A DNA stretch of 64,000 nucleotides, from positions 2,675,001 through 2,739,000 of the forward strand of contig NZ_CP121110.1 of assembly GCF_029625315.1 (NCBI RefSeq). Direction: 5' to 3'. Positions 41,815 through 52,554 of this stretch are shown here, piece after piece. A program made the translations under genes and the position numbers. The DNA comes from Flavobacterium ginsengisoli. GTDB lineage: Bacteria; Bacteroidota; Bacteroidia; Flavobacteriales; Flavobacteriaceae. Every line of letters starts with the position of its first letter. Position 1 is the first letter of the stretch. The notes below the pieces were generated by a model. The model was not told the DNA's origin and did no database searches. It saw only the letters and a program-made list of their open reading frames with translations.

Positions 41815-42853
41815 ATGAGAAAACAATTTTTATTTATATTTTTAGCCTTGATTGTAGCAAATACAAGTCAGGCACAAGGAAAGACTACTCGAATTGGCTA
41901 CATCGACATGGAATATATTTTAGAAAATGTTTCCGATTATAAAGAAGCTAAATCACAATTAGAGCAAAAAGCTCAAAAGTGGAAACAAGAAGTAGAGGCT
42001 AAAAAATTAAATATAAATAATTTGAAAGAAAGCTTAAAAACAGAAAAAGCTTTACTTACAAAAGAATTAATAGAAGAAAGAGAAACAGAAATTAAGTTTC
42101 TTGAACAAGAAATGATGGATTATCAGCAGAAACAATTTGGTTCTGATGGAAATCTAATGAGACAGAAAGCGACTTTAGCAAAACCTATACAAGATCAGGT
42201 TTTTACAGCTGTGCAAGATATAGCAGAAGCAAAAAATTATGATTTTGTTTTTGATAAATCATCAGATCTTACCATGCTTTTTAGCAATAAAAGGTTCGAT
42301 ATTAGCGATCAGGTTTTAAGAATTTTAAACCGTACTGAAAAACGTGAGCAACTGTCTAAAAAACAATTGAAAGAACAAGAAGCTAAAGAAAATATTGAAA
42401 ATGCAATTGACGAAAATCCAGCAATGGCTGATCGCCAAAAAGCACTAGATGAGAAAAGAAGCGACTAGAGAAAAGCTAATTCAGGACAGAAAATTAGAAC
42501 AGGAAGCTAAGAAGAAAGAATACGACGACAGAAGAAAAGCACTGCAAGAAGAAAGAGAAGCGAAAAAAAATGGCACGGTTTCTGGAACAGCTACAACAGC
42601 AGTTCCTGGTGCAGCCGCAACAACAGGTGACGCTAAAACAAGCTCAACTGCTAAAACTGCAACACCTGCAGCTACGGGAGAAACACCTGCCGGAGAACAG
42701 CCTGCAATGACAAAAGCAGAAGAAAGACAATTACTTTACGAACAACGTAAAAAAGAATTGGAAGAAAGAAGAAAGAAAATTTTAGAAGAAAGAGAAGCGG
42801 CTAAAAAAGCAAAAGAAGCCGAAACGCAAAAAGCAAATACGACCAATAATTAA
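41815..42853 (+). CDS. skp: OmpH/Skp-family periplasmic chaperone (frameshifted)
   Basis: About 345 residues after repair. Signal peptide MRKQFLFIFLALIVANTSQAQ, then IGYIDMEYILENVSDYKEAK and a Lys/Glu-rich coiled coil that holds unfolded outer-membrane proteins. The C-terminal half is an unusually long, low-complexity Lys/Glu/Ala/Thr tail. The break is near 42460 (AAAAGAAGCGACT): either one extra A or a 2-base loss from GCAGC. The frame continues into ATREKLIQDRKLEQEAKK. Confidence 0.85.
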
Positions 42854-42867
42854 TTAATATTTTAAAA

Positions 42868-43372
42868 ATGATGAAACAAATCAAAACTTTACTAATTGCT
42901 CGCAATTCTTATTTTAGGAGCAAGTAACACAATGAACGCGCAAGCGAAGGTAGCACATGTTGATGTAAGCGAGATCATGGGGAAAATGCCTGCTATGCTA
43001 GATGCTCAAAATCAACTGCAAAAATTAAGTGGTACATATGATGCTGAATACAAAAAAATGGTTGACGAATATCAAGTAAAAATCAAAAAGTACGAAGCTG
43101 AAGCCGCAACTGTAACTGATGCTGTAAACGGTGAGCGTTCTAAAGAGGTTCAAGATATGCAAAAGAGAATTGTTGATTACAGAGACAATGCTCAAAAAGA
43201 ATTACAACAAAAAGAAACTGATATCGTAAAACCATTAATGGAAAAAGTTAGAGCTTCTATCCAAAAAGTTGGAAAAGCTAAAGGTTTCCAATATGTATTA
43301 GACGGTTCTACTTTATTATTAGCTGATGGTCCAAACATCACTGCTGACGTTAAAAAAGATTTAGGATTCTAA
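42868..43372 (+). CDS. OmpH/Skp-family periplasmic chaperone (one GCWGC frameshift)
   Basis: 167 residues after repair. Signal MMKQIKTLLIAAILILGASNTMNAQ, then KVAHVDVSEIMGKMPAMLDA. The lesion GCTCGC at 42898-42903 splits the signal peptide. This is the shorter, normal-sized of two tandem skp genes in the bamA operon. The ATG at 42871 is an alternative start. Confidence 0.92.
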
Positions 43373-43392
43373 GAAATTAAATCTCGATAATT

Positions 43393-43432
43393 AAACTGCT
43401 CAATTTGTATAATTTGAGCAGTTTTTTTTTAC
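43393..43432 (+). terminator. Terminator of the bamA-skp operon
   Basis: AAACTGCTCAAtt / aaTTTGAGCAGTTT hairpin with a long T run. Confidence 0.85.
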
Positions 43433-43521
43433 AAAAAATTAAAGCTAATCTTTCGTATTATTTCAAGATTTGACTTAACTTAGAATAACAATTTTATTTA
43501 AAAAATATTTAAATTTGCTTT

Positions 43522-44298
43522 ATGATAAACAATAATCCTATAGGCGTTTTTGATTCTGGTATTGGCGGAACTTCCATTTGGAGCGCCATTCATGATCTTC
43601 TTCCAAATGAAAAAACCATTTATCTAGCTGACAGCAAAAATGCGCCTTATGGACAAAAAACCAAAGAAGAAATTGTTGCGTTAAGTAAAAAAAACGTAGA
43701 GTTTTTATTAGAGAATAATTGCAAATTAATTGTCGTTGCTTGCAATACTGCAACTACAAATGCTATACTAGAACTTCGTGCAGATTACAACATTCCATTT
43801 GTAGGGATTGAGCCAGCTATTAAACCAGCTGCAACCAATTCTCAAACACAGGTAATTGGAATTTTAGCTACAAAAGGAACACTTAACAGTGAGCTCTTTA
43901 ATAAAACTGCTGAGATGTTTCACAATACAAAAATCATTGAGCAAGTTGGTCATGGACTTGTACAGCTTATTGAGGATGGCAATTTGTATTCGCCAGAAAT
44001 GACACAATTATTAGAGTCATACCTTCAGCCTATGATTGAAGCCAATATTGATTATTTGGTTTTAGGATGTAGCCACTACCCTTATTTAATTCCTCAAATA
44101 AAAAAAATTCTCCCAGATCATATTAAAATAATAGATTCAGGAGAAGCTGTTGCACGCCAGACAAAAAATCTGCTTCGTGATAAGGTTGGTTTTTCTGAAA
44201 GTACAGATCACGATCCAATATTTTATGTAAACTCAGATCCTAAAGTTTTAGAATCAATTTTAGAACATAAATATCCAGTAATCAAAAAAGACTTTTAA
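43522..44298 (+). CDS. murI: Glutamate racemase
   Basis: 258 residues. GVFDSGIGGTSIW, VVACNTATTNA (first catalytic Cys) and LGCSHYPYLIP (second). Supplies D-Glu for peptidoglycan. A TAAATTTG box at 43510-43517 lies so close to the ATG that a leaderless or nearly leaderless transcript is possible. Confidence 0.95.
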   Translation: MINNNPIGVFDSGIGGTSIWSAIHDLLPNEKTIYLADSKNAPYGQKTKEEIVALSKKNVEFLLENNCKLIVVACNTATTNAILELRADYNIPFVGIEPAIKPAATNSQTQVIGILATKGTLNSELFNKTAEMFHNTKIIEQVGHGLVQLIEDGNLYSPEMTQLLESYLQPMIEANIDYLVLGCSHYPYLIPQIKKILPDHIKIIDSGEAVARQTKNLLRDKVGFSESTDHDPIFYVNSDPKVLESILEHKYPVIKKDF

Positions 44299-44301
44299 GT
44301 A

Positions 44302-45538
44302 TTATTCAAACTTTCGCTTGACGAACCAAATTCCGTCCAACGATAAATTGAGTGATATTTTATGGTAATTTTCTTTTATCAAATCATTCGCGATTCTACC
44401 TTTCTGCCCGTAAGAATAAGAAATATTGAGTGACGAAAATGTATTTTCAATTGGTAGGTTTAGTCCAATAGAAACAGATGCGCTATTAACACGCTGTCTG
44501 TCGACTTCGAGGTAACCGTTGTCAAAATTTACACCAGCAGCATACCCTACTCGATCCCAGTATCTTCTAACATTCTTTTTGGCGCTATAAGTAAATCCAA
44601 GCGCAAAACGATCCTGATTTACAAATTCGCCATACAGATCAGACTGTTTTGTATTTTTCCAAAAACTCTTCTCATAATCTAAAGTCATATTCAAATTATT
44701 CTTAAATCGCTTACTAACTCCAAAGCCCAATTCTAAAGGCATATAATAATCGTCGGTCTTTGTGGCTATATTCGTTTCTATAGCAGTTTCTACTTCATCT
44801 GCAATACTTGCAACCGACTGCACTTTTGATGCATTTATTCTTGCTGGAACTTTAATTGTTGTTCCTATTGTAAGGGTCGAATCTATTTTAAATTGAGCTC
44901 CTAATGTTGCCCGAACTCCGCTATAATCTGTTTTTTTATGTATCGTGGTAACTGCATTCGAAATAAGAAAAGCACGATCATCAATTGTATTTCCAAAAAG
45001 CACCGTTCCAGTTACTCCTACTGTCAATTTTTTTCCAAATCTATATCCGTATGAAAAATCCAGATTGTTTAAACCTCCAGATCCTTGTGCTGTCACGTAA
45101 TAAGATTCCTGACTGTCTGCAATTGGGAGTTCTAAATTTGAGATTTTAAATACCGAGCTAGAATATGGACGAAGCGCCAAACTAAAACCAGAATTTTTAG
45201 TAACAGGAAAAGCAAAAGCTAAATGAGAAAATTGAAAATTATTTCGATTTTCTGTACGATTGTCTGCTTTGATATGTTGTGGCAATGGCTTTTCCTCCAA
45301 TATCAAAAAGAAAATGATTTTGATACATATATCCTAAAGATGCCGGATTTAAATTATTGATAAAAGTATCTGAAGGTAATGCAATACCTGAACCGCCAAT
45401 AGAAGGCAGATAACCAAAGTCTGAATCGTACAAGCTTCCAACGCCATAAAGCGAATATGGAGAACTTGAGATACTTTGAGAAAATGAAGTTAGCGACATT
45501 AAAAGGAAGCAACTCCATAAAACAACTTTATTTTTCAT
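44302..45538 (-). CDS. Outer-membrane beta-barrel protein (one GCWGC frameshift)
   Basis: 411 residues after repair. Signal peptide MKNKVVLWSCFLLMSLTSFSQ. Then SPYSLYGVGSLYDSDFG and NNLNPASLGYM, followed by barrel strands: the PorV/FadL-like layout often found next to DUF4270 genes. The lesion GTCTGC (plus strand) is at 45262-45267; repair joins YQSSNRTENRNN. Abuts the DUF4270 gene with no gap. Confidence 0.8.
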
Positions 45539-46868
45539 TTAGTAAGAGATGTAATAAATTTTTAGCTGAATTTTATTATCGGCATATTTTTGATTCCCCA
45601 AAACAATTCTGTTAACAGATTTGGAAATTCCAGGCAACGTTAAAATAAGAGACGACCTAGAATCGGATGCTTTAAGCATTTCTTTCTGAAGAAAAGCTCC
45701 AACAGGAATTGTATAGCCAATATTTTCGTTAAATTCATCGCTTTTTTTGTTCAATATCCCGTATACGGTAGTTCCGGCAGAATTTGTTAATGCTCCGCTT
45801 ATTCTGTTCAAATTATCGCCAACAAAAACAGAAAGAGAATCGGCCAGTGGATATTTGTCAGAATAAGAGTTATTGACAGGCTTTAAAATTAGCTCTGCAT
45901 TTACGATAGCGCCATTAGTCGAAATATTTTTAAACTGTTTAATATTCGGAAATTCAACTCTACAGGCGACTCCAGTTCCTGACTGAATAAAACCTTGATT
46001 ATTGGTCAAGTTACTAGACAGATTACTACTCGAGACGGGAAGATTCTGCGAGCAACGTTCCTGTTTTATCTAAAGAAATAGAATTAAACTGTTTTGTTTT
46101 GTCTAAAATGGTATAATCCAGAATATACGACTCCTCATCTGTATCTGCCATATATTTTGAATAATACAATCGCATTTTGCTACTTCCAGCGCTAAATCCT
46201 ATTATATTGGAAGAATTGGATGTTTCTGGAACCAAAACAAGACCTTTTAAGTATTCTGTAAAACTGTCAAAATCTGTAATTTCTCTTTTTTTAATTTTCT
46301 GAAAAAGAGCTTCTCCAAATTCTTTATCCATTTTAATATTAATAGAGTCCTTTTGTTTTGGTCTTGGTATAAAAGATATTTTTCCCAAGCTTTCAGTGCT
46401 ATAACTTAAAGCAGAATTGTTATAGAAATTACTATCGTCTGTATTAGGCTTAACTTTTTGAAGCAAACGATGAATGTCAAATGTTTGAACCTTTGTAGTA
46501 TCTCCGTAATAATACTTATCATATTTAAGAATCATCGAAATCGAATCGAAAACGTAATTAACCGCTTCAGTATCTGAACCTGTATTATTCAATGCGTAGG
46601 AAGCTCCTGAAAGCTGAAAATAGCTGTCCGACTTTACTTTTCCAAAAATAGGATCATCATAATTCCCGATCAAGATTCTACTTTTATTCGAAGTTACCAG
46701 CGAGTCAAAATTAATGGTTGACATTTCTACGGTCACAGTATCTATCATGATTACTTTATTACTCAAAGCCAAATAATCTGACCCAACCGTAAATTCTCCA
46801 GTGTCTGTATCTGTACCACATGAAAATAAGGTCAGTACAAAAAGTAGTATCAATATAAACTTCTGCAT
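45539..46868 (-). CDS. DUF4270 lipoprotein (one GCWGC frameshift)
   Basis: 442 residues after repair. Lipoprotein signal MQKFILILLFVLTLFSCGTD. The body begins FTVGSDYLALSNKVIMIDT and RILIGNYDDPIFGKVKSD, typical for DUF4270. The lesion GCGAGC (plus) is at 46048-46053; with GCAGC the chain reads LLQNLPVSSSNLSSNLTNN instead of stopping. First gene of a two-gene operon with the barrel protein. Confidence 0.85.
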
Positions 46869-47099
46869 AATTTAATTTTTGGACAAATATAAATTGTGCA
46901 CTTTGGCGACACACTATAACATATACTATTGCGCTTTTTTAGGCTACTAATTGCACAAAACGATCTATAACCCAAAATCTGTTCTCGAATTTTAATTCGA
47001 CCTTAAAAACGGCTGTTTTGTCTATCAAAACACGTCATATATATATCTTCTTTTTTTTAAGAGCGCCATCCATCTAATTTTGAGCCAATAAAATAAATA

Positions 47100-47939
47100 A
47101 TGAAAGTAAGGTTTATAATTTGTTCTCTTTTTTTGATTTCATTTTTAGGTTTAAAAGCTCAAGAAAATTTTAGTGCCACTCTAAATTTCAAAACGGAGCC
47201 GACAGACAAGATAAATTTTAGCGAAACAAACATCGCAGTCTTTTATCAGAAGAAACTAGGAACAAAAAGCAAAATAGCTAACACATTGGAATATTCTAAT
47301 TTGAAGGTGAATTACGAGTTTAATCCCTATAATTTTTATGCGGATCAGGACAAATTCAACCAAGTTCAAGACAAGTTCGAATATTCATCTGAAATAACAG
47401 AGAAAACAAGATGGCAACTTTCTGTAGTTCCTACTGCCAATTTTCAGAGCAAACTGGATTTTTCAGATGTTACCGTTTTAGGAAGTTTAGAAATTAGCCA
47501 GCAACTGAGCTCAAAATTCAATGTAATAGTTGGAGCTGGGCGAACATCGATTTTTGGAGCGCCAAAGTTTACGCCAATTGTTGCTTTTGATTATAAAATG
47601 AACGAGAAAACCGATTTTGAAATTGGATTTCCAGATTCGAGAATTTCTTATTCTAATAATGATCGAAATAAATTTAGTCTGACGAATAGTTTTAATGGAA
47701 ACTTTTATCATTTAGACGAAAAAAACGTAGACAATAATGCCGAAAAAGCAGTTTTATCGCAAATGACATCGGCTTTGGAATATGAAAGAAATGTTGCTGC
47801 CAATTGGTTTTTAAATTTTAAAGCCGGTTACGATTTCAACAAAAAATACAATTTACTAGATAGCAACGACCACAAAATTTACGATTACAATAATGGAAAT
47901 GGTTACGTTTTAGGAATAGGGATCAAATACAAACAATAA
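47100..47939 (+). CDS. DUF6268 outer-membrane beta-barrel protein
   Basis: 279 residues. Signal peptide MKVRFIICSLFLISFLGLKAQ. Alternating barrel strands; YRF-like end VLGIGIKYKQ. First gene of an apparent six-gene run to 51938. Function unknown. Confidence 0.78.
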   Translation: MKVRFIICSLFLISFLGLKAQENFSATLNFKTEPTDKINFSETNIAVFYQKKLGTKSKIANTLEYSNLKVNYEFNPYNFYADQDKFNQVQDKFEYSSEITEKTRWQLSVVPTANFQSKLDFSDVTVLGSLEISQQLSSKFNVIVGAGRTSIFGAPKFTPIVAFDYKMNEKTDFEIGFPDSRISYSNNDRNKFSLTNSFNGNFYHLDEKNVDNNAEKAVLSQMTSALEYERNVAANWFLNFKAGYDFNKKYNLLDSNDHKIYDYNNGNGYVLGIGIKYKQ

Positions 47940-47953
47940 ATTTTAAATACACT

Positions 47954-48962
47954 ATGATTAATCTAAAAAAAGGAATTTTATTCACAGCGCTTTTTTCAAG
48001 CCTCTTTTTGATAAGTCTGCAGCAATGATAATGACGATGATGATTTGGTAGGAAACTGGATTAAAAAATCAGCCTTTGATGGCCCTGCAAGATCTAGTGC
48101 AACAAGTTTCGTTATCGGAGATTATGCTTATGTAGTTGGCGGTTATACTGGCGATGTTTATTTAAAAGATTTATGGGTTTACAACTCAAACGGAGATTAT
48201 TGGGAACAAAAGGCCGATTTCGGCGGTATAGGAAGAAGTTCTGCTTCTAGTTTTGCTTTAAACGAAAAAGGTTATGTTGGTCTTGGTTATGATGGAACAA
48301 ATAAACTGAAAGACTTTTACCAATACGATCCTACTGCAAACAGCTGGTCGCAAAAAACAGATTTTGCAGGAACTGCTCGTTACGCCGCTGTAGGTTTTCA
48401 GGTTGGTGGTAAAGCGTATTTTGGGACTGGTTATGATGGAAATTACTTAAAAGATTTTTATCAGTACGATGATCAAGCTAATACTTGGACTTTGGTAAAT
48501 GGTTTTAGCGGAAACAAAAGACGTAATGCAACGGTTTTCACAATTGCAGATAAAGCATATTTAGTAACTGGTGTGAACAATGGTGTTTATCAAGAAGATT
48601 TCTGGGAATTTGATCCGTCTACAGATGTATGGACAAGAAAAAGAGATATTGATAAAGACACAGACGATGATTATAGCTACAACGATGATTACGCAATTGT
48701 TCGTTCTAATGCATCTAGCTTTTCTATGAATGGATTAGGATATGTTGTGGGTGGTGAAAACATAAAAACAGTTTGGGAATATAATCCGTCAACAGACTTA
48801 TGGGTAGAAAGAACTCCAATGGAAGGTGCTACAAGAACAGATGCTGTAGGTTTTGCCATCAATAATCGTGGATTCTATATGTTAGGACGAATTGGTTCTA
48901 CTTATTTTGATGATGCTTGGGAATTTAAGCCATTAGACGAACAAAGTGACGATGACAATTAA
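47954..48962 (+). CDS. Kelch-repeat lipoprotein (one GCWGC frameshift)
   Basis: 335 residues after repair. Signal MINLKKGILFTALFSSLFLISCSND with lipobox LISC. About six kelch repeats (e.g. RSSATSFVIGDYAYVVGGYTG; GTARYAAVGFQVGGKAYFGT), a beta-propeller. The lesion GTCTGC at 48015-48020 sits on the lipobox itself and hides the start. Surface or periplasmic binding protein; ligand unknown. Confidence 0.88.
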
Positions 48963-49278
48963 TAATAAACAATACTTCTGGAGTAAAATCCAGAAGTGTT
49001 TGATAGTTTTTGCCATTCTTCTTTTTATTGCTTGCGCGAAAAAAGAATCTTTGAGAACGGCTTCTTTTAAAACAAGTTCTGGTTGGGGATATACAATTGC
49101 CTACAAAGAAAAAGTTTTAATTAAACAGTCGGTTATTCCTGTAATAAGTGATACTAAAAGTTTCAAAACAGAAGATGACGCCTTAAAGGTTGCCGATCTT
49201 GTTAAGCAAAAACTCAAACAAAACTTATCGCCAACGGTAACCAAAAATGAACTAATTTTATTAAAAATAAAATTGTAA
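48946..49278 (+). CDS. DUF4907 lipoprotein
   Basis: 110 residues, overlapping the kelch gene by 17 bp. Lipobox FIACAKK. GWGYTIAYKEKVLIKQSVIP is the DUF4907 core. Function unknown; it travels with the kelch protein. Confidence 0.8.
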   Translation: MTMTINNKQYFWSKIQKCLIVFAILLFIACAKKESLRTASFKTSSGWGYTIAYKEKVLIKQSVIPVISDTKSFKTEDDALKVADLVKQKLKQNLSPTVTKNELILLKIKL

Positions 49279-50394
49279 ATGCAGATAGATACCATTAAAA
49301 ATACCGGCTACAACAAAATATTATTCCATTTTGCGATATGGGTTTTCTTTATTTTGACTTCGTTAATTCAGTTTTACGAAAGTCCATTTAAGATTAGTAA
49401 CGACTTTTATGTGCAATGGACAACCGGAATTGTTTTGTTTTATCTGAACTATTTTTATTTGGTTCCAAATTATTTATTGCAAAAAAAATACTGGCTCTAC
49501 TTTACGTTTGCTTTTGTTTTAATTGCAACATTTATGATCATAAGGATAAATTATTTTATCCCTGAATTTAGGCATTTAAGACCAGAAAATATAATGCCTC
49601 CAAGTACAATGCCTCATGATCCGCATTTTTTCCCGCGAGGCGAAAGAATGCATCAGAGAATTGAAATGAGACAGCCTCTTTTCTTTAAAATTGGCCCATC
49701 GTTTTTCTATATTCTGATCATTACAATCTCTGCAATTATTAGAACATTAACTGAATTTTATAATAATCAGCAAAATAAACTGATTGCCGAAACACATAGA
49801 ACAAATACCGAATTAATCTATTTGCGCAAACAAACCAATCCGCATTTTTTATTTAATTCTTTAAACAGTATTTATTCTTTGGCACACAAAAAATCTGATT
49901 TGGTCCCTGATGCCATCGTAACCTTATCTGAACTTATGCGCTATATGCTGTATGAAACAGATAACAAAACGGTGGCTTTAGAAAAAGAAGTCAATTATAT
50001 CCAGAATTATATCGAACTACAAAAGCTGCGATTAAACAATATCGAAGACATCGTAATCAATGTTCATGGCGACACTAAAAATAAATATATTGAGCCTTTA
50101 TTATTGATTTCTTTTGTTGAAAATGCCTTTAAATATGGAACTGATTACAAAGGCGCGGCTCACGTAAGAATTAAAATTCTAATTACGGATAACAATCTTG
50201 ATTTCTGGATTGAAAACACCATTGAGAATTATGTAAAAGATCCTGAAAATTCAGGAATTGGATTAGTGAATATCCAAAGCCGTCTTGATCTTCTCTATCC
50301 AAACGCACACGAACTAACCATTACTCAGGATAATGAATATTACCGAGTTCATTTGAATTTAAAGTTGGACGAAATTAAAACCGCAATACATTAA
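49279..50394 (+). CDS. LytS/YehU-type sensor histidine kinase
   Basis: 371 residues. Four membrane helices in the first 150 residues (e.g. LFHFAIWVFFILTSL; YFTFAFVLIATFMIIRI). His_kinase domain: phospho-His in RKQTNPHFLFNSLNSIYSL. HATPase: SFVENAFKYG and SGIGLVNIQSRL. It starts directly at the DUF4907 stop. Partner of the response regulator at 51225, with the dioxygenase gene between them. Confidence 0.92.
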   Translation: MQIDTIKNTGYNKILFHFAIWVFFILTSLIQFYESPFKISNDFYVQWTTGIVLFYLNYFYLVPNYLLQKKYWLYFTFAFVLIATFMIIRINYFIPEFRHLRPENIMPPSTMPHDPHFFPRGERMHQRIEMRQPLFFKIGPSFFYILIITISAIIRTLTEFYNNQQNKLIAETHRTNTELIYLRKQTNPHFLFNSLNSIYSLAHKKSDLVPDAIVTLSELMRYMLYETDNKTVALEKEVNYIQNYIELQKLRLNNIEDIVINVHGDTKNKYIEPLLLISFVENAFKYGTDYKGAAHVRIKILITDNNLDFWIENTIENYVKDPENSGIGLVNIQSRLDLLYPNAHELTITQDNEYYRVHLNLKLDEIKTAIH

Positions 50395-50406
50395 ACAAAA
50401 CTGATT

Positions 50407-51119
50407 ATGGACAGAAAAAAATTCATCCGAAATGGTATTTTGGGCATTGCATCTTTGGCAACAGCTTCAAAATTTTTAGAATCTTGTTCTAAAAGCGACA
50501 ATGATGAAACCGACTCAAGCAATTCTGGAGACGGAAGTTGCACTGTTTCTCCTGCTGAAACAAAAGGCCCGTTTCCGATTAAAACGCCGAGTCAGTTGGT
50601 TTTAGAAAACATCAAATCTGATCGCGTTGGAATTGCGCTATTGATTAATTTAAAGATTGAAAATAAGAATAACAATTGCGAACCTCTTTCTGGAGTTTTG
50701 GTAGATGTTTGGCATTGTGACAAAGACGGAAATTATTCTGAATATGGCGGCACGCAAATGCAGACAAACAGACTATACTTCTGTACATTTTCTTAGAGGA
50801 AGACAAACTTCGAACTCTAGTGGAGAAGTTTCTTTTATCTCGATTTATCCTGGTTGGTACCAAGGAAGAGCTCCGCATGTACATGTAGAAGTATTATCAA
50901 GTTCAGGAACTTCTTTGCTGGTAACTCAAATTGCTTTTCCTGAAACAATTTCAAGTGAAGTATATTCAAGTACAAATTATGCTCGCACACGGACAAGCAG
51001 ATACTGCAAATACAAAAGACAATGTCTTTGCTGATAGCCTAGCCGATGAGCTGGCAACCATGACAGGAAACTTGACAGATGGTTTTACGCTAACTAAAAC
51101 TATAACTGTTAACGCATAA
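50407..51119 (+). CDS. Intradiol ring-cleavage dioxygenase-like protein (two GCWGC frameshifts)
   Basis: 236 residues after repair. Starts MDRKKFIRNGILGIASLATA (a twin-Arg-like or lipoprotein-type start with FLESCSK). The catechol-dioxygenase fold has VDVWHCDKDGNYSEYGG, FLRGRQTSNSSGEVSF, YPGWYQGRAPHVHVEV and C-terminal FADSLADELATMTGN; Tyr and His residues could bind Fe(III). Lesions GCAGAC at 50760-50765 and GCTCGC at 50981-50986. Substrate uncertain; related proteins also degrade extracellular aromatic polymers. Confidence 0.9.
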
Positions 51120-51224
51120 TTTTAATTAGTTAACCAGTATTTTATGAAAATTTTAAAACTTAATTCACTGGTTTCAAACTACTTTTGAATGCAAAATGTA
51201 TTTTAAAAAATTAATTCAGAAAAG

Positions 51225-51938
51225 ATGAAATGTGTAATTATTGATGACGAACCTTTAGCTGTAGAATTATTACAGGATTTTGTCAAAAAAGTAGAAGCTC
51301 TGGAGCTTATAAACACTTTCAATAATGCTATTGATGCTGTTTCATTTATCAATCAGAATAATGTCGATTTGATTTTTCTTGATATTCAAATGCCTCATTT
51401 TTCTGGAATTGATTTTTTAAATACGATAGAAAAAAAACCTCTTGTTATTTTTACAACTGCTTATTCTGATTATGCGGTAGAAGGATTTAATCTTGGCGCT
51501 GTGGATTATTTGGTTAAACCAATTCCGTTTCATCGATTTCTAAAAGCTGTTGTAAGAGCACAGCAAATTTTTCAGCCTGCAGCAAATCTTGCAATTGCGG
51601 AAAACAATAATACACCTGAAATTGAACAGGATTTTATGTTTGTAAGAGCTGAATATGAAAATGTAAAATTAAATTTTGCTGATATTCTTTTTATTGAAGG
51701 ATTAAAAGATTATGTCAAAATCTACACGACAGATAATAAATTTACGCTTACGCTAATTAGTTTAATCAAATTAGAAAATCTGCTTTCAAGCAAAGGTTTT
51801 GCGAGAATTCACAGATCCTACATCATAAATATCAAACATGTAAAATCGATTCAGAAAAACAAAGTTTTAATAAGCGATAAAAGAATTCCAATCAGCGAAA
51901 GCTATAAGAGTACTTTCTTTGAAAAAATCAACCTCTAA
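51225..51938 (+). CDS. LytR/AlgR-type response regulator
   Basis: 237 residues. Receiver domain with DDEPLAVELL, phospho-acceptor DLIFLDIQMPHFSG and PLVIFTTAYSDYAVEGF, followed by a LytTR DNA-binding domain (MFVRAEYENVKLNFADILFIEGLKDYVKI, FARIHRSYIINIKHVKSI). Pairs with the kinase upstream. Its own -105 region is a short gap after the dioxygenase. Confidence 0.94.
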   Translation: MKCVIIDDEPLAVELLQDFVKKVEALELINTFNNAIDAVSFINQNNVDLIFLDIQMPHFSGIDFLNTIEKKPLVIFTTAYSDYAVEGFNLGAVDYLVKPIPFHRFLKAVVRAQQIFQPAANLAIAENNNTPEIEQDFMFVRAEYENVKLNFADILFIEGLKDYVKIYTTDNKFTLTLISLIKLENLLSSKGFARIHRSYIINIKHVKSIQKNKVLISDKRIPISESYKSTFFEKINL

Positions 51939-51959
51939 ATTTTTTAAATTCCAATAAAA

Positions 51960-52004
51960 AAATTCCAAATTCCAAAAAGCTAAAACTCTTGGAATTTGGA
52001 ATTT
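51960..52004. terminator. Bidirectional terminator between convergent genes
   Basis: 16-bp perfect arms AAATTCCAAATTCCAA / TTGGAATTTGGAATTT (51960-51975 / 51989-52004) between the regulator (+) and the carbonic anhydrase gene (-). Confidence 0.75.
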
Positions 52005-52025
52005 CTATTTTGGATTTTTTTATTT

Positions 52026-52544
52026 CTATTCTTCGTTTTTAAACCAGCTAGAATACATTACATAATTGTTCGAAATACGCCCTATTTCGCCTGCAAAATC
52101 AGATTGGTCAATGTCTTTAACTTTTTTAGCAGGAACGCCAGCATAAATGCTTCCTGAAGTTACAACTGTATTTTGTGTCACTACAGCGCCAGCAGCAATT
52201 ATAGCATTACTTTCAACCACACAATTATCCATTACAATTGCTCCCATTCCAATCAAAACATTATCGTGAATCGTACAGCCATGCACAATAGCATTATGTC
52301 CTATTGAAACATTATTTCCTATAATGGTGGGATGTTTTTGATAAGTACAATGAATTATAGCCCCATCTTGAATGTTAACTTTATTTCCAATTTTAATAAA
52401 ATGAACATCTCCTCTCACAACGGCATTAAACCAAACACTGCAAGATTCTCCAAAAGTTACATCTCCTACAATAGTAGCATTTTCGGCAACATAACAATCC
52501 TCTGGAATTAGAGGTGATTTTCCGTTTACAGATTTAATCAGCAT
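52026..52544 (-). CDS. Gamma-class carbonic anhydrase family protein
   Basis: 172 residues. Left-handed beta-helix built of hexapeptide repeats. Zinc ligands: HCTYQKHPTIIGNN and IGHNAIVHGCTI. It may be a true gamma-CA or a YrdA/PaaY-type acyl- or zinc-binding relative. Followed by the PorP/SprF gene. Confidence 0.9.
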   Translation of the reverse strand: MLIKSVNGKSPLIPEDCYVAENATIVGDVTFGESCSVWFNAVVRGDVHFIKIGNKVNIQDGAIIHCTYQKHPTIIGNNVSIGHNAIVHGCTIHDNVLIGMGAIVMDNCVVESNAIIAAGAVVTQNTVVTSGSIYAGVPAKKVKDIDQSDFAGEIGRISNNYVMYSSWFKNEE

Positions 52545-52554
52545 AAAATATTTT

